This document shows, piece by piece, positions 25,881 to 33,941 of a stretch of DNA of 64,000 nucleotides. Both the position numbers and the translations under genes were made by a program. The notes below the pieces were generated by a model that did not search any database, was not told where the DNA came from, and saw only the letters and a program-made list of their open reading frames with translations. Position 1 is the stretch's first letter; every line of letters begins with the position of its first letter. The stretch is from Sedimenticola sp. Its GTDB lineage: Bacteria > Pseudomonadota > Gammaproteobacteria > Chromatiales > Chromatiaceae. The stretch spans positions 1 through 64,000 of the forward strand of contig PKUO01000053.1 in assembly GCA_002869585.1 (NCBI GenBank), in the 5' to 3' direction.

Positions 25881-27875
25881 ATGAGACGCATCAACTATTA
25901 CCGCAACCTCATAAATCGAAAACAGTTACTAACTCTGTCTACCTCTGCCCTGTTTGTATTAATTGCCGGGTGCGCTGGTAACCCTGTCGATAGCAGCAAG
26001 ACAGCCAATCTTGAAGGGCGAATACCCGCAGAGAAACTGCTGGCTGTTGATTGTCTACTACCCCCTGAAATACGTAAGCTTGGAAGGTTCAGCACCTTCG
26101 CCTCTGCCCGTCGTCCAATTAAAACAACCGCGCTGGATTGTGAAATACGCGGAGGGGAATATGTAGCCTATGATCGCTCAGACTATCGAACAGCACTCAA
26201 TGTCTGGCTAGGTCGTGCAAAGGAAGGTGACCCAGAAGCCCAAACCTATCTGGGTGAGATATATGAAAAAGGCCTTGGGTTAGCGCCTGATTACGATGCG
26301 GCATTTACCTGGTATTCCAAGGCGGCGGAACAAGGATTCTCACGCGCCCAGGTGAATCTTGGCTATCTGTACGAAAAAGGCCTGGGTGTTAAACAAGATC
26401 CAGTGAAAGCACTTAATTATTACAGACTCTCATCAGGCATCAGTGAAGATATTGATTATTCATCAAAAATCCAAACTGAAGCCGAAAACATCGCAGCAAA
26501 ACAGACGAGCACACTAAAAAAAGAACTGTCCAAACGTGACAGAGAGATCAAAAACTTGAGGGCCTCGCTTGCCGAGTCAAAAAGGCTACTTGAGCAACGA
26601 CAGCGTATGCTGCAGGAAGCAATCGATAAAACCGAGGGATTGAATAAAACTATTGAGGAAAGACGACACACACAGACTGAAAATGCCGAACTTGTCCGAG
26701 CATATAACATACAAAAACAACTCATTGAAAAAGAGCGTCAATCCATTAATGCATTAAAGGCTGAAATCGCTCGTAATCAAGAGACACTGAGCAAACCCTC
26801 CATTGAGATTCTCGACCCGCCTATCCTGGCCACACGCGGGAGCGCACCCTCTCTCAGGGTGAGATCCGGCAGCACTGCCCAGGTTGTTCGAGGTCGAATT
26901 GTTTCACAATCTGGCATCAGACAAGCCACAATCAACGGACGATCGCTGTCAATCGATAGCCAGGGTCTGTTCCATTCCGCGGTTCCAGTTGCCGATAGCG
27001 AAACCACGGTGACTGTAACTGCAACAGATACCCAGGGGCAGACTGACCAGTTTGTTTTTGTTCTTATTTCCGATCAGCCAAAACAGACAGCTGAAGTAAC
27101 AGCAACGCAGATTGGTCGAATCGCGAAATCGATCGACTTTGGCAGATATTTTGCGTTAGTCATTGGAAATAACGAGTATCAAAATCACCCTCATCTGCAA
27201 ACAGCAGTCAATGATGCTCAAAAGGTGTCTGAAGAGTTAAGATCCAGATTCGGCTTCGAAACCCTGCTGTTAACTAACGCAGACCGCTACACCATCCTGT
27301 CTGCGATCAATGAATTAAGGGGAGAGATGACGGAGAAGGATAACCTTCTCGTTTACTATGCAGGTCACGGAGAAATCGACCAGGCAACGAAACAGGGTTA
27401 TTGGCTTCCTGTAGATGCCGAACCGAGAAATTCAGCTAACTGGATATCGAATGCCTCCATATCTGATTTGCTCAACACCATCAAAGCGAAACATGTTTTG
27501 GTCATCGCTGACTCCTGCTATTCGGGTTCCATGTCACGCTCTTCCATTCCCAGATTAAATACGCAAATGAACGAGGAGCATCTCCAGAAGTGGCTGAAAC
27601 TCATGACAAAGACCAAGTCACGTACCGTTCTGACTTCTGGTGGTCTTGAGCCTGTGCTCGACAGCGGAGGTGGAGAACACTCTGTATTTGCCAAGGCCTT
27701 TCTGGAAGAACTCAGAGGCAGCAAAGGTGTCATTGATGCATACAGGGTATATAGAAACGTCTCTGGTCAAGTAGAGAAAAATGCTGCCACCAGTGGTTTC
27801 TCGCAAGTACCCACCTATGCACCCATCCAGCACGCAGGACATGGCGGCGGAGAATTTATTTTAGTAAGTGGCTAG
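25881..27875 (+). CDS. Caspase-like (C14) lipoprotein with Sel1 repeats
   Basis: 664 residues. A lipoprotein signal ends LIAGC (Cys31). Two Sel1 repeats (about 105-185; AKEGDPEAQTYLGEIYEKGLG and the following copy) are followed by a long coiled coil (190-300), a beta-rich segment, and a C-terminal caspase-fold domain (about 420-660) with the catalytic His496 in YYAGHGE and Cys546 in IADSCYSG. The dyad is intact. It starts 39 bases after the kinase gene; ATG 25881 is preferred over 25857 because CAGGAGA sits at the right distance. It should act in the periplasm, probably attached to a membrane. Substrate unknown. Confidence 0.85.
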   Translation: MRRINYYRNLINRKQLLTLSTSALFVLIAGCAGNPVDSSKTANLEGRIPAEKLLAVDCLLPPEIRKLGRFSTFASARRPIKTTALDCEIRGGEYVAYDRSDYRTALNVWLGRAKEGDPEAQTYLGEIYEKGLGLAPDYDAAFTWYSKAAEQGFSRAQVNLGYLYEKGLGVKQDPVKALNYYRLSSGISEDIDYSSKIQTEAENIAAKQTSTLKKELSKRDREIKNLRASLAESKRLLEQRQRMLQEAIDKTEGLNKTIEERRHTQTENAELVRAYNIQKQLIEKERQSINALKAEIARNQETLSKPSIEILDPPILATRGSAPSLRVRSGSTAQVVRGRIVSQSGIRQATINGRSLSIDSQGLFHSAVPVADSETTVTVTATDTQGQTDQFVFVLISDQPKQTAEVTATQIGRIAKSIDFGRYFALVIGNNEYQNHPHLQTAVNDAQKVSEELRSRFGFETLLLTNADRYTILSAINELRGEMTEKDNLLVYYAGHGEIDQATKQGYWLPVDAEPRNSANWISNASISDLLNTIKAKHVLVIADSCYSGSMSRSSIPRLNTQMNEEHLQKWLKLMTKTKSRTVLTSGGLEPVLDSGGGEHSVFAKAFLEELRGSKGVIDAYRVYRNVSGQVEKNAATSGFSQVPTYAPIQHAGHGGGEFILVSG

Positions 27876-27914
27876 CTTAAGACGCGAAGACGAATTGTTC
27901 CCAAAAGCTACGTG

Positions 27915-28745
27915 ATGCATCGTACACCCATTACACTGGAGTATGCGTCACTAGCTTTTTTTATTGTTCTAATAACATCAATCAGTGGATGTACATCATC
28001 CAGTATCCGTAATGATGAATACGCTGCATCCAACGGATTTAGTAAACTACTGGTTGATGGCATCAACTTCACACATGTAGTCTATACAAAGAATCATCAC
28101 TCTCAACCTGACTGGCATGTTTATATAGAAGGCGATGGAATACCATGGATATCACGTCGTCAGGTTTCTCCAGATCCCACCGAAACTCTTCCGGTTGCCT
28201 TACGCCTTATGGAAAAAGACCCAGGCAATACAGTCTACCTGGGAAGGCCTTGCTACAATGGGACGGCTACAGAAAAAGGTTGTAACCCATGGTTCTGGAC
28301 GCATGGCCGATATTCTAAAACTGTTGTCGACAGCATGATGGAAGTACTTACTACATTAATCAAAACCAATCAAATCAATACGGTTACCCTGATCGGACAC
28401 AGTGGCGGTGGAACTATTGCTTTATTAATGGCGGAAAGCATGCCAGATGTTAAAACTGTGATTACTATTGCTGGCAATCTGGACACAAATAAATGGGCGA
28501 TTGAGAACGGTTTCACGCCTTTAGAAGGATCACTAAACCCTTCTGAGAGGGATCCCTTACCTGATTCAATAAGCGAGTTCCATCTTATCGGTAGAGATGA
28601 CGGTGTAGTTTCGCCGGATACAATCCGGCAATATGTCATACGCAAAAGAAATAGTAAATTTGTCTTGTTAGACAAATGCAGTCATGTTGATTGCTGGGAA
28701 AGCATTTGGCCGCAAATGATTAGCGACCTGACTGAAGGCAATTAA
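27915..28745 (+). CDS. Alpha/beta-hydrolase lipoprotein
   Basis: The 276-residue product has a lipoprotein signal ending SISGC (Cys26). LYIEGDG-like strand (VYIEGDGIPW), the nucleophile elbow GHSGGG (Ser of G-x-S-x-G), an Asp in HLIGRDDGVV and His in CSHVDCW form a plausible catalytic triad. It would be a periplasmic esterase or lipase anchored to a membrane. It is the third gene of the kinase-caspase-hydrolase run, 39 bases after the caspase, and converges on the PAAR-like gene. A GTG directly before the ATG is an alternative start. Confidence 0.8.
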   Translation: MHRTPITLEYASLAFFIVLITSISGCTSSSIRNDEYAASNGFSKLLVDGINFTHVVYTKNHHSQPDWHVYIEGDGIPWISRRQVSPDPTETLPVALRLMEKDPGNTVYLGRPCYNGTATEKGCNPWFWTHGRYSKTVVDSMMEVLTTLIKTNQINTVTLIGHSGGGTIALLMAESMPDVKTVITIAGNLDTNKWAIENGFTPLEGSLNPSERDPLPDSISEFHLIGRDDGVVSPDTIRQYVIRKRNSKFVLLDKCSHVDCWESIWPQMISDLTEGN

Positions 28746-28758
28746 AGAGCCACGAAGT

Positions 28759-29154
28759 TCAAGGCGCAAGCATCAACACCTTCACCTGACTGGGCACAAT
28801 CTGGCATCCAGGGGCATTCGTGCCATTTTGCAGACTCATGCTAGTTAACTTGGTTGCCGGTTTACCTCCAACCAGAACAGTAAAAGATCCTGTTAGATGT
28901 CGTGATTGCCCCATAACCATCCCAGACGCCACTCCTGTGGCTACACCTGCGTTATCACCATTAGTCAATGGCACCGTCGTACCCATATTATGCGCCGGCA
29001 TTCCATCTACCAGCACGTGATATGCCGCGTTCACCGCCATAGGAGTGGTTGCTATGTCCGGATAGGGTATTGGAACAGGTCCTGCTGGAGAGGGTGTTAG
29101 ACAGACATCTGGAAATGCGATGCTTTGTCCACCTTTCTGGCAATTGGCAAACAT
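28759..29154 (-). CDS. PAAR-like protein (DUF4150)
   Basis: The 131-residue protein matches DUF4150 PAAR-like proteins: MFANCQKGGQSIAFPDVCLTPSPAGPVPIPYPDIA, repeated GxP-type turns and a final PGCQIVPSQVKVLML. PAAR-like proteins cap the VgrG spike of the T6SS and help carry effectors. There is no C-terminal toxin domain, so any cargo must be a separate protein. It is the last gene of the tip module. Confidence 0.85.
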   Translation of the reverse strand: MFANCQKGGQSIAFPDVCLTPSPAGPVPIPYPDIATTPMAVNAAYHVLVDGMPAHNMGTTVPLTNGDNAGVATGVASGMVMGQSRHLTGSFTVLVGGKPATKLTSMSLQNGTNAPGCQIVPSQVKVLMLAP

Positions 29155-29173
29155 TATTTGTGCTCCTTACAGT

Positions 29174-29833
29174 TCATCCGATATGTACTTGAGAGGCTGC
29201 AACCTTGACCAACTCTTTTCCACTCAGTACCGCGCAACGCCCACGGATGTTAGCAATCTGTTCGGCCTTCACATCAAACACACCCGCCCTGATATGCTCG
29301 GCTTCTGTGATATTTCTATAACTCCGTTCCGCATTCATCTGCATGCGTTCTGTCAATAACTCTGTGAGTTTACTTGTCAAACGAGATACGCCTGTCGTCA
29401 CGAGTAATTTTTGACCTGTGACGCGTAATAGTTTACTTAACCAATTGACCTCAGACACATCTGCGTTCAGCACATCTGCGCGCATTTCGATTGCGTGGCT
29501 TGTATGGAGAGACAAGCCGTCTTTTGCCTCAATATTTAATTTTCCAGGCAGCTTAATATTTGTCGCTGGACAATTATCTCCTTGGTCAGAAGAATTACGT
29601 TCAAGAATTGTTGAGATATAGCAATGATTACTAGAATCACTGAGCATACAGACAACATCACCCTGCTCCGGCTGTACCAGACACGAGAATGCTTGCACCG
29701 CTTCATATACGTGATAATCATTTTCATCACGTACCAGGAAGACACCATGTTTAATATCTACCACTAATCCTGTCAGCCACCTCGTGTTTCCCGGCAATCC
29801 ATCTTCATGGGGCCTTATAGGTGTAACAATCAT
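29174..29833 (-). CDS. DUF3540 family T6SS-associated protein
   Basis: 219 residues. An N-terminal beta-rich part (GLVVDIKHGVFLVRDENDYHVYEAVQAFSCLVQPEQGDVV) is typical of DUF3540, a family seen only beside DUF4150 PAAR-like and DUF2169 genes. The C-terminal half has regular hydrophobic repeats compatible with a beta-helix, so it may extend or stack on the spike. Its start overlaps the preceding stop (ATGA). Biochemical function unknown. Confidence 0.78.
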   Translation of the reverse strand: MIVTPIRPHEDGLPGNTRWLTGLVVDIKHGVFLVRDENDYHVYEAVQAFSCLVQPEQGDVVCMLSDSSNHCYISTILERNSSDQGDNCPATNIKLPGKLNIEAKDGLSLHTSHAIEMRADVLNADVSEVNWLSKLLRVTGQKLLVTTGVSRLTSKLTELLTERMQMNAERSYRNITEAEHIRAGVFDVKAEQIANIRGRCAVLSGKELVKVAASQVHIG

Positions 29834-30903
29834 GATTTCTTCTCCTCTTTTCCTGAAACCCAGTTCTCTGCCTTTGCAAGTTCAACATCATCACCCAGGA
29901 TGCTTGCACCAGCAGGGAACTGGGTGTTCTCGCGCAATGTTTGATGAAATTTTGTTCGATTTGTTTTAATGCCGTCAAATCGACAAGAACTTATATCTGC
30001 ATGAGAAAAATCCGCGTATACGAGATTCGCATTTACAAAATTGGCCTGGCCACACCTAGCCCGGTGTAAAATGACTTGCTCCAGGCAAGCACCATCTAAT
30101 TGTGACCGCTCGAGTGAAGCATCGGCCAATAATGCCTGAAAAAGTTTGGCACCAGAAAATATCGCATCATTGGCCTGTGCTTCGATTAATACTGCTTGCA
30201 TTAAATTGGCATTGGTGAAATTTGCTCTATCAAGTAAAGCACCCTTAAAACCACACTGCTGCAAAAGTGCATTTGTAAATGAGGTATCCTGCAAGTCCGC
30301 TTCGATCATTTGACTCATGCGAAAATCCGCCCCATCCAATTTCTGTCCTTTCAACTGCACCTTACTCATTACACACTGATCAAAACGGGCTGATGCTAAA
30401 TGTGCTGTAGTCAAATCTGCACCTACTAGAACTGCCTTTATAAGATGTACAGTTGAAAAATCCACTTCGTCCATCACGGACTCGAGCCAGGTGGTATCAG
30501 AGATTATTGCATTTTGATATCTTGAACGGCGTAACTCGCAAGAAAGAAAACTGGCGTCGGTTAGGTTCGCACCTTGCCACTGAGTATCATCGAGCATAGA
30601 CGATATCACTTGTAGTGATACCGCGTTGGCATTTCTAAACGACGCACCCTTGAGGTTGCATTCATGAATGGTAAGTTCCTCGATATTGGAATTATCCAAA
30701 TTTGCCCCAGCAAGATGGCATTTCACCAATATTGCGTCAGTCAGTACAACACCATCCATTTGACAGTTACTTAAATCTACATTCTCATATACCGCCCCAC
30801 CCAGTTTTTGCCCACGCAAATCCAATCCATGCAGAGAAACATTCTGAATCGGCTCACCGCTTTCGAGTCCTTCTTTCAATTGCTCTAATGTGATCGTTCT
30901 CAT
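29830..30903 (-). CDS. Pentapeptide-repeat protein
   Basis: 357 residues, almost entirely A(D/N)Lxx-type pentapeptide repeats from about residue 20 to 335 (LHGLDLRGQKLGGAVYENVD, NLDNSNIEELTIHECNLKGA and so on), which fold as a right-handed quadrilateral beta-helix. It is translationally coupled on both sides (ATGA overlaps) to the DUF2169 fusion and DUF3540 genes. Probably an adaptor or structural partner of the T6SS spike. Visibly more AT-rich than the T6SS core. Confidence 0.85.
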   Translation of the reverse strand: MRTITLEQLKEGLESGEPIQNVSLHGLDLRGQKLGGAVYENVDLSNCQMDGVVLTDAILVKCHLAGANLDNSNIEELTIHECNLKGASFRNANAVSLQVISSMLDDTQWQGANLTDASFLSCELRRSRYQNAIISDTTWLESVMDEVDFSTVHLIKAVLVGADLTTAHLASARFDQCVMSKVQLKGQKLDGADFRMSQMIEADLQDTSFTNALLQQCGFKGALLDRANFTNANLMQAVLIEAQANDAIFSGAKLFQALLADASLERSQLDGACLEQVILHRARCGQANFVNANLVYADFSHADISSCRFDGIKTNRTKFHQTLRENTQFPAGASILGDDVELAKAENWVSGKEEKKS

Positions 30904-33551
30904 ACTGATGATTCAGGTGGCTTCCACTTGGGATATATTCTGGCTTTTGTCAGGATTACTCCCTCCTTTTGCGTATCCACATCCGTATTTAAGCGCGCAA
31001 GATCTGCTCCATATAAATGGGTTCCATTCATAATACAACCTTGCAGTTGCGCATTTTGTAGCGAGGCATTCATCAGATTTGCTTTTGTAAGATCTGCCTT
31101 TTTCAAGCTAGCATTCCTCAGGCTTGTTTCGCGCATCACTGCATATCGAAAAACAGACTGATCAAGATTACATTCTGTAAAATCGCACCCACTGACATTT
31201 GCACCAATACAGCTCGCTGAAAAGAGCATACTATTTTGTCCAAAATATGCATTTTCAAGGTTTGCCTTATCGAATTTTGCACCTGTCAAATCTATTTCGC
31301 CTACCCATCGAGAACTAGGTAGTTGTGCACCGATAAATTCGCATGATGGGAAAGTGGCATTCAAAAATACTGTATTTTTACCACTACAGTCATTCCAAGT
31401 GGTTCCAGACAAATCACAATTAACAAACTGCGTATCATTGATCAGCGCATTAACTAAGGCTGAACCGCTTAAATTGCACTCATACAATATTGCATCAGTA
31501 AGATCTGCACCGCTAAGATCAGAGCTTATTATTTCGGTACGATATAGCTGTGAACTGGTAAATTTTGCATTACCCAGTAAAACCCGGGATAGTTGAGTAC
31601 CAGATAATTCTGCTTCAATAAATACTGCATCTCTGGCATCTGAATGATTTAGACATCCATTTCCGAGATTGGCCTTTGTAAAATCACAGCCTTGTAAATT
31701 TGCATCTCTCAAATCTGCATGGGCGAGAACAGCATTGACAAAACTGGCATTGGACAAATTCGCACCCTTTAAATTTGCACCTTCTAGCAAAACCCCTCGG
31801 CAGTCTATACCACTAAAATCAAACCCAGCTAAATTTGCGCCGGTAAGATCAAGATTTTTTAATCCTGAATTATTCTCAAGATGTTCACTTATCAGCCTAT
31901 GCTGCTCTTCTGCATGAGCTCCAGCAGCAAGAGGCGCTGGCTTTTGCAGGTGTGCACCTACTCGATAACCTTCCAGCATCTGGTCATCCGATGCTTTCCA
32001 TTGCTGGTGAAGATATTTATCGGCAAGCATCTCTTCGACTTCAAGAATAGGCTGGCCATCACTCTTTGCCTGTTTATCTATATTATTCAGGTTTTTTATG
32101 GTTTCAGGTGCAACAGGTGCTGGCGGACCCACTGAACCCATCTCGCCTCTGATCTCTTTATCTATTAGGCTAGAATCCATGCCTTGGCTATCCAATAGTT
32201 CAGCAATTTCTGCCTGTTGTCTAAGTTGCTGCTTTTTGGTTTTTTCAAGCTCTTCCTCGGCACTTTTGTGCAATTGACGCATATATGGCCCGATCTCGGA
32301 CATAGGCGGCACTTTCTGAGTGTCAGGTAAATGTGCGGGAGGTGCGTGTTCATCAGGATCAAGACCGTGACTCTCGACCTCTGCCCTTGCCTCCTGCATG
32401 GATCGTTCAATACGACGTTTAAGACGTTCTGACATGCTATCCGGATCTTTCTCTGCATTTGCTTTTGGCAAAGTCAGCAAGGGATCGTAAGAGACGTCTT
32501 CAGGCACTAGCGGAGAATCATCCAGCATGGCCAGAATGCCGTCTTCTTCATCCATTCGCGAATTTACAACATTGATATAATGCTTTATGGATTTTGGCCT
32601 ATGCGTATGCTCAAATCCGAGAACCAGTAGATCTATATCATTCGCATCATCACGTTCAACTTGGCATTGAGTCTGCCAAACTAGAACAACACTATCTGCA
32701 TCCGGTAGAAACACAACTGTTCGCAGGCCTGCTTTCAGATCTTCAAGTGCATTTAACTGTCCCTTTCGGCTTATCAGTACACGCGCACTTATTCCTGGTA
32801 ATTGGTTTGATATATGAGGGGTATCCTTTCTTAAATTAATAAGATCAAACTTTTCATCCCCTACAAAAGGTTCTTTTTGTTGTTGATCTTCAGTTGCCTG
32901 GTTATACAAAAGCCAACTGGCATCTTTAGGCAATCCAGGGTAATCATTTTCTAACCATTCACTGTCATACGTTCCTGCATATTTTTGACGTGAAGGGTGC
33001 ATGATGTCCTGAGGTCCAAATAATGCACTTTTATTATGGGATACCTGACTTTTCCATGGATGCGTCAACAACTCCAGTGTAGGTAAATAGAGCAAGTCTT
33101 TTTCCGTTATACATGAAGTATGGCCAGCCCCTCTTGAGTTAATACTATAATCTGGTCCACCATATGCATTTTCAGGGATGATTTTTGTAATACCCACAGG
33201 TTCTTTTGCGACCAGACTCGAGCCTCTTACGACTCTACGCCCAAAGGCACGTGCTTTCTTGGAAAGTGTAGCCAGCCGTAGTCCAAAATCCACATGCTCG
33301 GCATCTTGCTTATCGGTAGGAGGATATACGTTTCCGTAGAGAAAATATTCGCTTCTTATGCGGGGAATTGCATCCTCGATAAATCCAGGTGCATATTTTG
33401 CGAGCATTGGCCACAGGGTCTGCTCGGCACCAAGATGGGCGATACTTCTCATGGGTATATGAGTTATGACCGACACACCAAGAAAAAAATGCCCACGATG
33501 CTCAATGCATCGTGTAATAGCGCTCAGACAAGCTGGTTTTATCGTTCGCAT
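30900..33551 (-). CDS. DUF2169-pentapeptide fusion, putative T6SS effector adaptor
   Basis: 883 residues. Residues 1 to about 370 match DUF2169, a family that acts as adaptor/chaperone loading effectors onto VgrG or PAAR in some T6SSs (ITHIPMRSIAHLGAEQTLWPM, DFGLRLATLSKKARAFGRRVV). A charged linker of about 170 residues follows, then pentapeptide repeats (about 560-870). Fusion to repeats is uncommon for plain adaptors and suggests a long docking surface. First gene of the coupled adaptor-repeat-DUF3540 set. Confidence 0.83.
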   Translation of the reverse strand: MRTIKPACLSAITRCIEHRGHFFLGVSVITHIPMRSIAHLGAEQTLWPMLAKYAPGFIEDAIPRIRSEYFLYGNVYPPTDKQDAEHVDFGLRLATLSKKARAFGRRVVRGSSLVAKEPVGITKIIPENAYGGPDYSINSRGAGHTSCITEKDLLYLPTLELLTHPWKSQVSHNKSALFGPQDIMHPSRQKYAGTYDSEWLENDYPGLPKDASWLLYNQATEDQQQKEPFVGDEKFDLINLRKDTPHISNQLPGISARVLISRKGQLNALEDLKAGLRTVVFLPDADSVVLVWQTQCQVERDDANDIDLLVLGFEHTHRPKSIKHYINVVNSRMDEEDGILAMLDDSPLVPEDVSYDPLLTLPKANAEKDPDSMSERLKRRIERSMQEARAEVESHGLDPDEHAPPAHLPDTQKVPPMSEIGPYMRQLHKSAEEELEKTKKQQLRQQAEIAELLDSQGMDSSLIDKEIRGEMGSVGPPAPVAPETIKNLNNIDKQAKSDGQPILEVEEMLADKYLHQQWKASDDQMLEGYRVGAHLQKPAPLAAGAHAEEQHRLISEHLENNSGLKNLDLTGANLAGFDFSGIDCRGVLLEGANLKGANLSNASFVNAVLAHADLRDANLQGCDFTKANLGNGCLNHSDARDAVFIEAELSGTQLSRVLLGNAKFTSSQLYRTEIISSDLSGADLTDAILYECNLSGSALVNALINDTQFVNCDLSGTTWNDCSGKNTVFLNATFPSCEFIGAQLPSSRWVGEIDLTGAKFDKANLENAYFGQNSMLFSASCIGANVSGCDFTECNLDQSVFRYAVMRETSLRNASLKKADLTKANLMNASLQNAQLQGCIMNGTHLYGADLARLNTDVDTQKEGVILTKARIYPKWKPPESSV

Positions 33552-33582
33552 ATAATTTCTTACAATATAACCAACCAGTCGG

Positions 33583-33918
33583 TTAGTCGTTAACCTCTAG
33601 TAGGGCAAAACGGTGTGGATTGTTTTGATCATATACAATATCGACTATAGCCCCTGGCTTTATAGTTTGCAGTTGCACATAAGTGATCATGCCGCGCACC
33701 GATGAATTTATTTTTCCCAGTGTCGGTGTGGTGTAGGTGACATGAAGAACAACTACCGGACCGTCACGGTACTGGTCACCTGTTTCCTGCAATTTACTCA
33801 CAGTTGCGGATGTTTTAATACCTTTTCGACGCAACCATTCCGCCCTACTCTTATCCCATACCCTCCGCCAAAAAGGTATTAAGGCTAGTGCAATAAAAAC
33901 TAGAATAAACCATTCCAT
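33583..33918 (-). CDS. DUF3592-like membrane protein
   Basis: About 111 residues: one N-terminal membrane helix (MEWFILVFIALALIPFWRRVW) followed by a beta-rich domain (TSATVSKLQETG...VDIVYDQNNPHRFAL) like DUF3592 proteins. The ATG at 33918 is chosen; a TTG three codons upstream is possible. It lies between vgrG and the adaptor, 23 bases after vgrG. Function unknown; one possibility is immunity to a tip-borne effector. Confidence 0.6.
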   Translation of the reverse strand: MEWFILVFIALALIPFWRRVWDKSRAEWLRRKGIKTSATVSKLQETGDQYRDGPVVVLHVTYTTPTLGKINSSVRGMITYVQLQTIKPGAIVDIVYDQNNPHRFALLEVND

Positions 33919-33941
33919 AAGACTCAATAATTACACAATTC

